Assembly (NCBI GenBank): GCA_021613535.1
Contig: CP075492.1
Span: forward strand, 4,526,001 to 4,590,000
Length of the DNA stretch: 64,000 nt
Direction of reading: 5' to 3'
Source of the DNA: Adineta vaga
Taxonomy: Eukaryota; Rotifera
Shown here: positions 10,394 through 20,462 of the stretch, in pieces
Layout: each line of letters starts with the position of its first letter
Numbering within the stretch: position 1 is the stretch's first letter
The notes under the pieces: generated by a model
What the model was told of the DNA's origin: nothing
The model's input: the letters and a program-made list of their open reading frames with translations, nothing else
The model's database searches: none
Program-made: the position numbers and the translations under genes

Positions 10394-11422
10394 TTAATAT
10401 TGTTCTTCAGCCATAGCAGCATTTGGTACACGTTCAAATTCGATAATAAACAATGGTAAAATTTGTGCGGATTTGAAGAGAACAATTTCTCTATATTCTG
10501 GTGATATATGCGAATCAAAACCAGGTTCACAAGGTTTACCATACTTTTCACCACCTTTTTTAACTACATAAGATCGACCAGATAGAACCATACTTAACAT
10601 AATTTCATTGGATTTCTTGTAATGTTCAGCATAATGAATAGCATAATCAGCAGCAAAACCATGATAAATACCTTTGCCGAAATATCCTGGATCTAGTTGT
10701 TTGATCTTTCCTGCTTCAAGAAAACCATTCTTCGCAATATTTCGTAAACTTGAAGGTAATGAACCATGATAAACATAGAGTACTTGATGATTCTCTTCCA
10801 AATGTGTACGATATTGATTAAATTTTTCAAATAATTCCTTATTTCGAATTATTTTCAGACCACACAAACGAAATTTTACCATACCTGATAGACTATTAAA
10901 GAATTTACTTTCAACATCTCGCCACCAATACGAATCTTCAACAATGTCACAAATCGAAAATGCAATCTGTGATTCGATCATTCCCAATAATTTCAATCTC
11001 AGATGATTTCGTGAAGTTCCATCTGGTGGTATGTAATTTAGAAGTGTTTGTTCGATCTGACATAACTGATGTTAATCACATTGATCTACAAGATTTAACA
11101 TCGTCAGAAGAATATGATACGTCAGAAACGTTGATGCTGAATTTAATAAAATATAGCAGATTACATTCAAATGGAATGGATCTTTTTTAAATTCAATCCA
11201 TTTTACAGCTACCAACTGATAGCCAAATGTCGATGAAAGAAGATAGCGTGATAATGGAAATGTATCAGGAATGGTTGGTAAAAGTTCACCGATTCGGTCT
11301 GCAACTAAATCTTTTTTTCGAACAATTGCCTCCCATGATGGATTCGATCTATCCTGTAAGATACTTTTATACTTCTCGTCGATTTGATCAATTTTCCTTG
11401 CTAAATTTTCAACTTCATCCAT
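10394..11422 (-). CDS. PARP-family ADP-ribosyltransferase
   Basis: Best model is two exons, 11422-11165 and 11065-10394, 309 residues; an alternative acceptor at 11056 is possible. The C-terminal 150 residues are a PARP catalytic fold. LKIIRNKELFEKF is the segment before the domain, LYVYHGS carries the NAD-binding His, FGKGIYHGFAADYAIHYA carries the second-site Tyr, and REIVLFKSAQILP carries a Glu exactly eight residues before the Gln, the position of the PARP catalytic Glu. An H-Y-E set is therefore present, which in PARPs permits polymer formation, although most short members of the TIPARP/PARP11/14 type attach a single ADP-ribose. The N-terminal 150 residues are helical and unrecognised. 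No macro, WWE or zinc-finger domain is visible. It lies beside the DED genes, which suggests but does not show a defence or stress role. Confidence 0.75.
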
Positions 11423-12123
11423 TATTATAAATACTGGTAATCCTAAAGCAGAAATTTTTACAATGTAAGAAGAAAAACAGGATTTTTTCTTTGTAAACAA
11501 AAAACCGTATCCATTGGTTACTGTAGTCAACGAGGAGACTCGAATTTATTCGCTGTTATCTTTCTCATAGAAAAGAGATATGCAAAAATAAATTCTTTGC
11601 TTACTCGCTTGCCATCTTGAGGGTGTAGTGTATAAAGTTTGTCTGTCTGTCCATTTCAGTCAGAAATCAGTCTATAGTAAATCAAAGAAAGGTGTCCGTT
11701 GATAATCATGAAAAGACTTAACCAATGGTAAATACACTTGGACTTGAAAATATAAATGAATAACTGTGTGTATGATACTTTATAAACATGATTTCTACAA
11801 GAACGAGCGCTATTTGTTCGTAAAATGAACTTTACATTGATTAGCAGTTAACGCAAGAAGATATTTTTATATTTAACTGTCCGACGAAAAATGTTTTGTT
11901 GATAAGAATGAAATAAATATAATATCTATAGTGACACTTTTATTCTGTTCCACGTGTATATCAATAACAATGAAAAAGAAGAGGTTGCTTTTTCTTCTTA
12001 TCAATGACATCATACCATCTCTATATAGTCAAAGATTTTCTCAGTTACTTCATTTCATTTTTTTTCATTTTCAAAGATAAACATTCTTTTTGTCGTTGTT
12101 TTTGAATCATTCTAGAAAATAAA
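11423..12123. other. intergenic between divergent genes
   Basis: About 700 bases that must hold promoters of the PARP-like gene and of the small Cys/Tyr-rich gene. The run CTTCATTTCATTTTTTTTCA lies near 12049. No other feature is seen. Confidence 0.45.
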
Positions 12124-12500
12124 ATGTTTCGTCTAACATGTCTTGGATTATTTGTTACATTATCAATAATAAAAGGAACTTCTGCTGATTGGTGTTACAC
12201 TGGTACTTTCAGTTCATATTATTGTTATCGTAAGTTCAATTGCATATGATTTCATTTTTTTTCTATTTCTATATATTTCTAGCTGGCCAATCTTGTGGAT
12301 CATATTATGGCGATTGTCGTGGTTTACCAACATATGCAATTATTGGCATTGTCTCATCATGTATTGTTCTTTTATCAATCTGTATTCGATGTTGCATACA
12401 TATGAATGCTTCAAATAATCGAGCAGTTCCACGAAGAGTGCCAATGTCTCCACAAAATGTCTCCACAAAATCCCTATCAAGTTCATTCATTTCAAAATAA
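12124..12500 (+). CDS. small Cys/Tyr-rich single-pass membrane protein, frameshifted by a 13-base duplication
   Basis: Exons 12124-12229 and 12283-12500 (intron 53 bases). A signal peptide (MFRLTCLGLFVTLSIIKGTS) is followed by a short ectodomain DWCYTGTFSSYYCYPGQSC and SYYGDC, a membrane segment (TYAIIGIVSSCIVLLSICI) and a basic tail. The layout resembles Shisa/CYYR1-type adaptors. The tail is interrupted: the 13-base unit at 12443-12455 is repeated exactly at 12456-12468. The frame then runs to an early stop at 12498. In the other frame, open until 12612, the sequence reads NPYQVHSFQNNF and ends with DAPPPYTTI, a PPxY motif typical of this kind of protein for binding WW domains and NEDD4-type ligases. 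The duplication therefore probably removes the functional tail. Confidence 0.6.
12443..12468 (+). repeat. 13-base tandem duplication inside a coding exon
   Basis: The unit AATGTCTCCACAA occurs twice head to tail. Because 13 is not a multiple of three it shifts the reading frame of the small membrane protein. Removing one copy would connect the membrane segment to the PPxY-containing frame that ends at 12612. Confidence 0.85.
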
Positions 12501-12773
12501 TTTTGCCACTGTTGGACCCCAAATGGCTGTTCCTATTCACAATATTCGTGAAGATGCACCTCCACCCTACACAACAATCATATCCGAAACAACATCACAA
12601 GCAAAATATTAATTCATCTTATTCCAAACTATTTTCTTATAATAAATTTTTTCTATATTAAATTGTTTTGCTTTAACACGTAAAACGACATCAGATAATG
12701 TAGAAAACTTCGTATTCAATGAGAATCCAAAAGGAAGTACAAACAACTACCATATCTAATCTGCAAAACATAT

Positions 12774-14718
12774 TTATTGTTGTTCTATTATACAACAATT
12801 GTTAACATAACTATATTTACAGATATATTTATCACAAATTATTATCTTGTATTCGACAGATTGTCTATATTTGGTTATAGGTCGAACTAACCATGATTTT
12901 TGTTCACGAATAGTACGTCGAATAAATTCATATCGTTTATTAATTGAATTAAAACGTTGCATAAAATAAGTTTCGAGCCATTCAATTGCAACCTCTGGTG
13001 GAAAAACTTCATTCATTGATTTCATAAATGAATCCATAAAATCTTTCAATGAATAAATCACTGGTGTTAATCTTTCTAAACATTCCTCTCCACGTTTGAC
13101 ATGAATATAATTGTATTTTATATGTAGATCAGTCACATATTTCTTAACAAAGGATTCAACTTCCTCAACTTGATTCCAAAGACGTGACAACAAAATCATT
13201 GATTCATATATATCCGCACCGGGAAATTTACATCTAAACATTCGTCGGAAAAGAAAGACATAATTTCTCATCTATTATATTCAACTAACTTTGGTATTGG
13301 TTTCATCGACAAATGATCTTGAACATTTAAATGAAGTGCTGTTGAACATTCTAATTGTTTTTGTACATAATCTAGTAATTGATCTGGTATGAGATTATCT
13401 TGTGGAAGATTTTGAAATTGTTGATACCATGCAGAGATTGAAAAGAGCATGGATGGAATTGAATAAGGTAATAATTCACATAATGAAAGAAAATGATCAT
13501 AACGTGACCAACCAGTTAGAATTACTCCATTGAAATTCTTCCATTTCGTTGGAAGAGATATTTGTAATTGTTTTATCCAAGATATTTGATCTAAATATAA
13601 AGAATAAGAGTAATGAACAATAGGAGAAGAGTTTTATCGATTGTTGTTACTTTCATAATAATGTTTGACATCACTGATCGTTGCAGTTTCATGAGTCGCT
13701 CCTTTAAACGCAGTTGCACCCCAAAGAATTTGATATTGTCCGAAAAGATCAGCTTGAGAACCACTAACAAATCCTTCAACTTGAATATCTTCACGATAGG
13801 ACCAAAGAACAGGATTAATTAAATTGATTAAGTCATATTTTTGTAAAATTTGTAAATTTAAATTTTGTAAAACATCATGCCAAATGAAAAGAACAATGTT
13901 TGGAGATTGTTGTTTGATATACTTCACAATTTTATTTAAATGATACGCAAATAAATCATATTGAGTTTGAATACCTGTCAAACGTTGAAATTCTTGACAA
14001 GCAGGATTTGTTAGAAAATAGTAAACTTCATCATGACCAATATGTAAATAATGTATATTTGGATGAAGTTCTAAATATTGATCAATCATTGAATAAAGTA
14101 TCGTATATGTTTTATTTATACATGGTGTTATCACTTGAGGATATTTGATATCTTCACGTAAATCACGAAATTCATCGAGTTTTAATAAAAATTCCAAATG
14201 ACCTAAATATTTTAGCGTATATTCGCAAAGACATTTCGAAACTTACCGTAAGTTTGTAATAATGGCATGACATCTAATTGATTTTGTTTTGCTAATTGAT
14301 TGATTCGTTTAATCTCATATTTTGTGTAGGCTTGTTTATGTTTAATTGAACTAACAATTCCATCGAATGGAAACATATCTTCATATTCCATACAGATTCC
14401 TTTGACACCCCATTGATGTAATAAGGGAAATAACTTTTCGAAATAGGAACTTTTTGGTGCAGCTCCTTTCAAATCAAAATGAACATATAAAGCTAATGGA
14501 TGATTACCAATTTGAATTGAATTCGTATGGAGTTCATCGAAACTTAGAGACTCATCGAGAATTTCTGAATTAGATTGCTTTTTATTTTCATGTCGATATT
14601 TGTGGTAATGATGATGATCATTTCGTATGAAATATTTTGTAAATAACGATACAAAAAATACAGATGATAGAATCGAAATAAGAACTAAACAAAGACTTAA
14701 ACGACGAAAAAACAACAT
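12774..14718 (-). CDS. HEXD: hexosaminidase D-like glycoside hydrolase (GH20), membrane-anchored
   Basis: Four exons in gene order: 14718-14247, 14202-13651, 13590-13290 and 13233-12774, introns 44-60 bases, 594 residues. Residues 8-30 ([18 protein letters not shown]) form an N-terminal signal anchor. The catalytic domain follows: [54 protein letters not shown] with the catalytic Asp-Glu pair of GH20, [19 protein letters not shown] and [13 protein letters not shown]. The remainder matches the C-terminal helical part of HEXD ([10 protein letters not shown] onward). The enzyme removes terminal beta-GalNAc or GlcNAc. Vertebrate HEXD is described as nucleocytoplasmic, so the N-terminal anchor here points to a Golgi or secretory location. 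The splice between QTYG and HLEF restores a conserved block, which supports the model. Confidence 0.88.
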
Positions 14719-15545
14719 ATAAAATACTTTCTAAAACGAAACCAATATGACGAAGAGAATTTAAAATAGAAACTTCATTTATTCCATTTGTCTACTCTCA
14801 ATCGGTCAAAAGTCAATACTTACAAAAGAATGTTATAATAGCCTAAACATATATTAGAAGAAGAAATAGGCACTAAAAAAATGCCTCTCACTCGATCATT
14901 TCTTTACCTATCCCCCGATATATGCATGTATACACCTGAGTATTGTCCGGTAGTAAAATGCGACGAATTCTTTCTTTCTTTCTTTCTTTCTCTCTCTCTC
15001 TCTTTCTCTCTTTTCATTCGAATCGAAGAAAAGAACTCCACGCAATGATGATGCCTTTCATAAGTATATCAATTTACTGAATAACAACAAATATTTTTCG
15101 TTCTTACTGATGAATACACATGTCTCTCAAGTGTATCATTTGTTATGCTATAAGAAGACACTTATCGACAAACAAACTGATGACTTTCAAATGAATGACA
15201 TATCACATAGTTTACTTTTTGATTCGAGACAAATGAATTCATACATTTTATCACTATAATTCACATATTATGAGGAAACTTATTTTGGTTATACGAGTAT
15301 CTAATGATCATTAATATATGAACTATTGAATAATTAATATAGCATGTCACATACATAGAATACATTCGTCTTCTTTATTTATAACGACAACTATAGTATA
15401 GGACGCGAGATGTTATCGAATTAATAAGGAGAAAACAAGATATTTTGGTGGTTAAAGAATTCGATTCATGGTTGTTTTTTCGACTATATATATGGTTGAT
15501 TTTTCGTTAGAATAGTCCTCTTTTTTACTAACGTAAATTTCAAGA
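14719..15545. other. intergenic with CT-rich microsatellite
   Basis: About 830 bases between the divergent HEXD and PHM genes. It holds a pyrimidine microsatellite at 14970-15010. The rest is AT-rich. No gene is seen. Confidence 0.6.
14970..15010 (+). repeat. (CTTT)n/(CT)n microsatellite
   Basis: Runs of CTTT change to CT repeats over about 40 bases, upstream of the divergently transcribed HEXD and PHM genes. Confidence 0.85.
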
Positions 15546-17228
15546 ATGATGTTATTTTCAATCATTCTTGCTTTTTCTTCAATTTTATTTGGATTCGCAA
15601 GTGAAGATGTATCAAATACATTGAATATTCTCATGCCAGATGTTGTTGCTAATCATGTATGTTGAAAATTTCATCTTGTGACATCAATTTCAAATCGTCT
15701 TATTAGGTTGATGATTATCTATGTACATCAGTTGAAATGAATCATGATAAACCAACTTATATCAGTAAGAAATGTTTGATAAGAAGAAGAAAAAAGAAAT
15801 TGAATTTGGATATTTTAGCGGCATTTAATCCATCAGCTAATTCAACAGATGCTCATCATATTTTACTCTATGGATGTATGGAACCAGGAAGTCAAAAGAA
15901 AGTTTGGTAGGAAACGAATTTGAAGTTCAATTTCGAGAAGAAATTTTTCAATATGTGTACAGGAATTGTGGTGAAATGTCTAGAACAAATGAGCCATCTT
16001 CGAATAACTATGAAACAGGACCAACATGTGCTTCTGGTTCAACGATTATTTATGCTTGGGCAATGGATGCTGATAAAACTGAATTGCCTAAAGGTAAAAT
16101 TTTGTTATCAAATCTTATCAGTGGAATGTTTTATTTTTCATATAGATGTTGCTTTTAAAATTGGTGGATCAACATCAATTAAATATCTTGTCTTACAAGT
16201 TCATTATGCTAGAATCGATAAATTCAAAGGTGAGTCGTTTATAAAGAAAAACTGATTCTTAATATCTTTTTCTTTAGCTGGTGAAACGGATCGTTCTGGT
16301 TTAGTTTTAACAACAACACCAAATGCGTGAGTGAATCTTTCTCTTCATAGTCTTTTCGTAATCTCTTGCTTATTTTATGTTTTTCAGTACATCTAAACGT
16401 GCTGGTGTCTTTTTACTTGGCACCGGTGGTCGAATACGACCGAATTCTGAAGGTAAAATACATGCGAAAAAGAAAGATAATGTATTGTTGTTTGATTTTG
16501 TAGAAGTCTTTCAAGTTGCTTGTGAAATTCGACAAGATATCGAAATGCATCCATTTGCTTTTCGAACTCATGCTCATAAATTAGGTATGAATAAATTTGT
16601 TTATTTTTAGAATTGATGAATTAGTTTTGCAAAAAAATAGGTTTGGTTAATTCGGGTTATCGTGTTCGTGGTGAAAATGATGAACAAATATGGACTGAAA
16701 TCGGTCGACGTTCACCACAATTACCACAAATGTTTTATCCAGTTTCAAGTAATATAACTATTAAACAACATGATTACATAGCAGCAATGTGTACAATGTT
16801 CAATACAAGATCACATCTTGTCAAAGTTGGGTAAGGTTAACAAAACTGATGATGATTTTCTACTTTTCGAGTTTTATTAGTCCAACTGGTGACGATGAAA
16901 TGTGTAATTTTTATATTATGTATTGGGTTGATGGAGAACAATTATTAGATAATCCGATCTGTCAAAGTGATGGTCCACAGAATTATTATTTTCGACATGA
17001 TCCAGTAAGTGATCTTTTCCTTTTTTTTACTAAAAAGAAAGACATTTTCTTTTATAGTATTTGAATGTCGAAAAAATTCCTGATGCAGCATTTCGTATTC
17101 CTTCACCACCGAATGGTCCAGCTGCTGATGAACCGGTAAAAAGTGAACATCGAATGATGATACAACCGAAAGAAAATCTACAAAGACGTCAATTTCGTTA
17201 TCGATATACTGACAATCAAAATAAATGA
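15546..17228 (+). CDS. PHM: peptidylglycine alpha-hydroxylating monooxygenase (PHM only)
   Basis: Eleven exons (15546-15656, 15707-15764, 15819-15906, 15963-16093, 16146-16229, 16278-16326, 16388-16452, 16504-16584, 16641-16830, 16881-17004, 17058-17228) join to 383 residues. A signal peptide starts the protein (MMLFSIILAFSSILFGFAS). Copper-site ligands are all visible: DAHHILLYGC (His-His) and LQVHYA for one copper, FRTHAHKLG and DDEMCNFYIMYW (Met) for the other. The enzyme hydroxylates the alpha carbon of C-terminal glycine on peptides in the secretory pathway, using ascorbate and oxygen, the first step of peptide amidation. There is no PAL lyase domain, so the lyase must be encoded elsewhere, as in flies. 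The presence of this enzyme fits an animal with amidated neuropeptides. Introns are 49-61 bases. Confidence 0.93.
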
Positions 17229-17359
17229 AGATAATATAATTTAACTTTTCATTCTCTTGTCCAAAAACAGATATTTTTTTGTCAAACGATAAGATTTTTA
17301 TTAATAAACAGTGCAATAATAAATTTCAAGTCGATAAAAACGATTGATGAAAGATTCTC
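17229..17359. terminator. convergent 3' ends of PHM and helicase
   Basis: A 131-base spacer. ATTAATAAA near 17299 on the plus strand is a likely poly(A) signal for PHM. The helicase gene ends on the other strand at 17360. Confidence 0.45.
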
Positions 17360-18838
17360 TTAATCTTCATCATCATCAGGATCATCTTCTGCGATTTCAT
17401 TTAAGTTTTCATAATTCTGTCTTTGTTTATAATAAACATGGGATAGAACTATTCCTTCAACTGGATCATCAGCTCGAATTTTTCGAAGACAACGACCAAC
17501 AAATTGTGCAAATAATACCTAAACAATAAATGAATTTTTATTTATAGTGAAAATATTTCCAATTCAATGAATACAAACCTTTGATGTCGGTTGAACATTC
17601 CGTGCAATAACACATAAGCTTACTTGTTTTCGATCATATCCTTCAAGAAGTTTACCACACACAACCAAAATACGAATTTGTTCTGAAAAACAAGTTCAGT
17701 AAGGAGTTCCGTTCAGCTTCAAATACTATTTCATACCATTTTCAAATTGTTGAAGTACAGAATTCGAATTCTTTGTATCACCTGTATATGATGCTGCAAT
17801 ATTTCGATTGACTTTATTGTTGATTTCCGTTGCAAATCGTTTTGTTTCATTTTTCTCTTTCATTAAAATCATTGCCTGATGATGAACATTTCGATCACAT
17901 TCATCATGTTCATTTAATATTCGAAGAATTTCTTCAATTAATATCTAATTAAAGAAAAATCAGGGATTTATATTAATTTTAAAATTTCCATTACATGTCT
18001 TCGTTCAGGTCCTGAATCCTCTTCTCGTCCGATTTCATGAAATTTTGTTCGACGAATAGTTCCATTATTCATCAATGTATTCAAATTGATCTGGAAACAA
18101 ATTCTTCCATCTTGTTCATTTAATATCGGTTGTCCATTTCGAAATGGTGTGGCAGTAAGAAAAATTGTTTTACAATTGAAATATGATACAATATTATTCC
18201 ATGTCGGAGCGGGAAAATGATGTGCTTCATCAACAATTAAAAGATTGAAACTTTTACGATTTAAATTTTTCCAATCAACACTCGAATTTGTACCAAATTT
18301 TTGTGCATTAACGATAACTAAATTCTCAGCAAGATCTTCAATATCTCGTCCTTGAGTGACTATTCGAGATGCTTCAACAAACATACTTGCTGCATCTTCC
18401 GTAACAATTTGATGTTTAACATAGAAACTTCGTTTTGGCTTTTGTCTAAAACAAAAGAAGTTCATAAATAAAATCCATCTTTTGAGAAACTATCTTATAC
18501 CCAAAATCAGCTGCTAGTTGATTCGTAATTTGTAATGATGGAGTAATAACCAATACACGAGTTGTATTCAAAATATACGGAGCAAGAACAGCTATACCGG
18601 ACTTTCCACCACCAGTTGGAATAACAACTAAACCTATACGATAATTTTCTTGACTATACCAAGATTGCAATTGTAACAGCGCTTCGCGTTGATGAGGATA
18701 GAGCTTAAATAATTCCAATCTTTCAATAATACGCGAAGAATACGTGTTGAATCGTGATGTTTTCTCCTGAAAAGAATCAAGCAATTTTAAGTATATAGAT
18801 GAAATTGAGCATACCACATCTTTTAGATCGAGAGTCAT
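17360..18838 (-). CDS. superfamily 2 helicase, ResIII/DEAH type
   Basis: Exons in gene order: 18838-18815, 18766-18501, 18445-17995, 17944-17737, 17682-17579 and 17518-17360, 403 residues; the first small intron is the least certain. Motifs: LYPHQREAL before motif I, VIPTGGGKSGIAV (Walker A), VLVITPSLQI (Ia), LLIVDEAHHFPAPTW (DEAH box), IFLTATPFRN (III), ILVVCGKLLEGYDR (V) and FAQFVGRCLRK (VI). The protein is nearly only the two RecA-like domains, so it should be an ATP-driven nucleic-acid translocase or helicase with few accessory parts. It is closer in feel to bacterial and fungal ResIII-type helicases than to named animal helicases, but I cannot assign a subfamily. It ends in an acidic tail (DDPDDDED). 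Confidence 0.82.
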
Positions 18839-19103
18839 TCTCTATGACAAACAACTTATATGTGTTGAATGTAAAATATAACATCATACCTATGTAGATT
18901 ACCTTGCATAAGAGAAAAAAACCCAGAAAGGAGAAGAAGAAAAAACAATAAAATTTGATTGTTCTTTTAGGTGTTTAAAAAATCGAAAGATGTCGTAAAT
19001 AAACTGAAAATGAGTCAATCTTCCAGTTCCTTTTTTTTACGCATGAGAATAAAAAGAAAGTTTTACATTTGAATACTTGTACATATATATTTGAAATTCT
19101 TTT

Positions 19104-20462
19104 TTAATGTAAAAAAACGGAATGATCTTGTTGAAATTCATGATTTAAATCAAAATCATTCGCTAATACACTTAGACAACTTAAACTTAAATGTGCATGT
19201 TTTGTTATATAAGTGTACCAATAAGATGATAAATTAGGTAAAACAGCATCGGGTTTTGTTTGTTCAAATTGTGTTTCATTCGTTTCTTCCGAATGGAAAA
19301 TCATGGAATCCATTGGTGAAGTAAAAAAACTTGAAAAATATTTTGATGGATTTCCTTTGGTATATAATTCATTCTTTGTTGCTAATTGATGAGTACTTGT
19401 ATGAATAACAGTCGGTAAGACATCGAATTCTAATTCTTCAATAACAACTCCAGCTAACCAATTTGTATGACGTTTCAATGCATTGATATCTGATTTAATA
19501 TGATCACCAAAATAGATCACAATACTTTCTTTGCCACTTATTTGATTCATAATGATTTGTAAATCATCACTATTTCCCCATGAATAGATGTAATTCTTCT
19601 GGAAATTCTTGATTATTTCATCATTTGTTACCGGAATGAGATTGTTATCGTCGGTTATTCGATGAAATATTCGTTTTGTTGAATTCGAAAAGAACGAAGG
19701 TTTTTTACAATCAACAATAATCATATCGAATAAATTTTGCCAATCTTCACCGAATGCATAACTTGTTAGTAGATTTGTATAATCCAATCGTGAATTTGTT
19801 GCTAGAAATAGTCTTTTCTTATTTTCACGTAATTTTTCTAACCATTGTCGTACATCGGATCGTTGATAAATGAATTTTTCCGGATTTTTTTCTATTGATG
19901 AAAAATAATTTCCACGATTGAAATCATTAAATAAATAATCGAAGCCATTGAAAAGATCTGATAAGAAGAAATTATATTTTTTCTCATTATCAATGTTCTT
20001 ATTCGACGACTTTTCATATACATTGTTTTCATCAATTAAATCGACAAGATTCGCAATTATATATGAAATACTATGTTCAAAATATGTAAAGATACATAAA
20101 AATCGTTTGCTTGTATCTTCTTCAATGTCTTCTAATGCATGCGGATAGATTTCTTGAATATCTTTTGATGATAAACGTTTTTGAACACCATGCAATGCCG
20201 TATGAACTACTCCCTTCGAATTTAATTGAATTAAATTTCCATATAGACTATCGTAAATTAAACCTTTAACACCAAAATAATCATCGTAAGGTATTTCAAG
20301 TAGATGGGAATTATATTGATGAAAGTCAATCAAATATTGACACATGGATTGATAAATTAATGTATGAAGTTCAAATAAACGATAACGAATTAGAGTATGA
20401 TCTAAATCAAATCCAATCCAATCGCATGATGATAATGAAAATGTGTTCATTGATGAAGTCAT
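19104..20462 (-). CDS. NT5DC1: 5'-nucleotidase domain-containing protein 1-like HAD hydrolase
   Basis: A 452-residue single exon. IGFDLDHTLIRY near residue 17 is the HAD DxDxT nucleophile motif, LFLATNSRLDY is motif II (T/S), VDCKKPSFF is the motif III lysine region, and IYFGDHIKSDINALKR is the acidic motif IV. The order and spacing match the cytosolic purine 5'-nucleotidase superfamily (IMP/GMP phosphatase fold), and the length matches NT5DC1. Substrate is unknown for this subfamily. The gene has no intron although most neighbours do. The start ATG at 20462 is followed by a second Met five residues later, and either could be used. Confidence 0.85.
   Translation of the reverse strand: MTSSMNTFSLSSCDWIGFDLDHTLIRYRLFELHTLIYQSMCQYLIDFHQYNSHLLEIPYDDYFGVKGLIYDSLYGNLIQLNSKGVVHTALHGVQKRLSSKDIQEIYPHALEDIEEDTSKRFLCIFTYFEHSISYIIANLVDLIDENNVYEKSSNKNIDNEKKYNFFLSDLFNGFDYLFNDFNRGNYFSSIEKNPEKFIYQRSDVRQWLEKLRENKKRLFLATNSRLDYTNLLTSYAFGEDWQNLFDMIIVDCKKPSFFSNSTKRIFHRITDDNNLIPVTNDEIIKNFQKNYIYSWGNSDDLQIIMNQISGKESIVIYFGDHIKSDINALKRHTNWLAGVVIEELEFDVLPTVIHTSTHQLATKNELYTKGNPSKYFSSFFTSPMDSMIFHSEETNETQFEQTKPDAVLPNLSSYWYTYITKHAHLSLSCLSVLANDFDLNHEFQQDHSVFLH

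Noticed and set aside
13268-13271. Overlap of two frames in the hexosaminidase gene as a possible frameshift
   Set aside because: A 56-base GT..AG intron at 13234-13289 joins the conserved blocks in frame, so no frameshift is needed.
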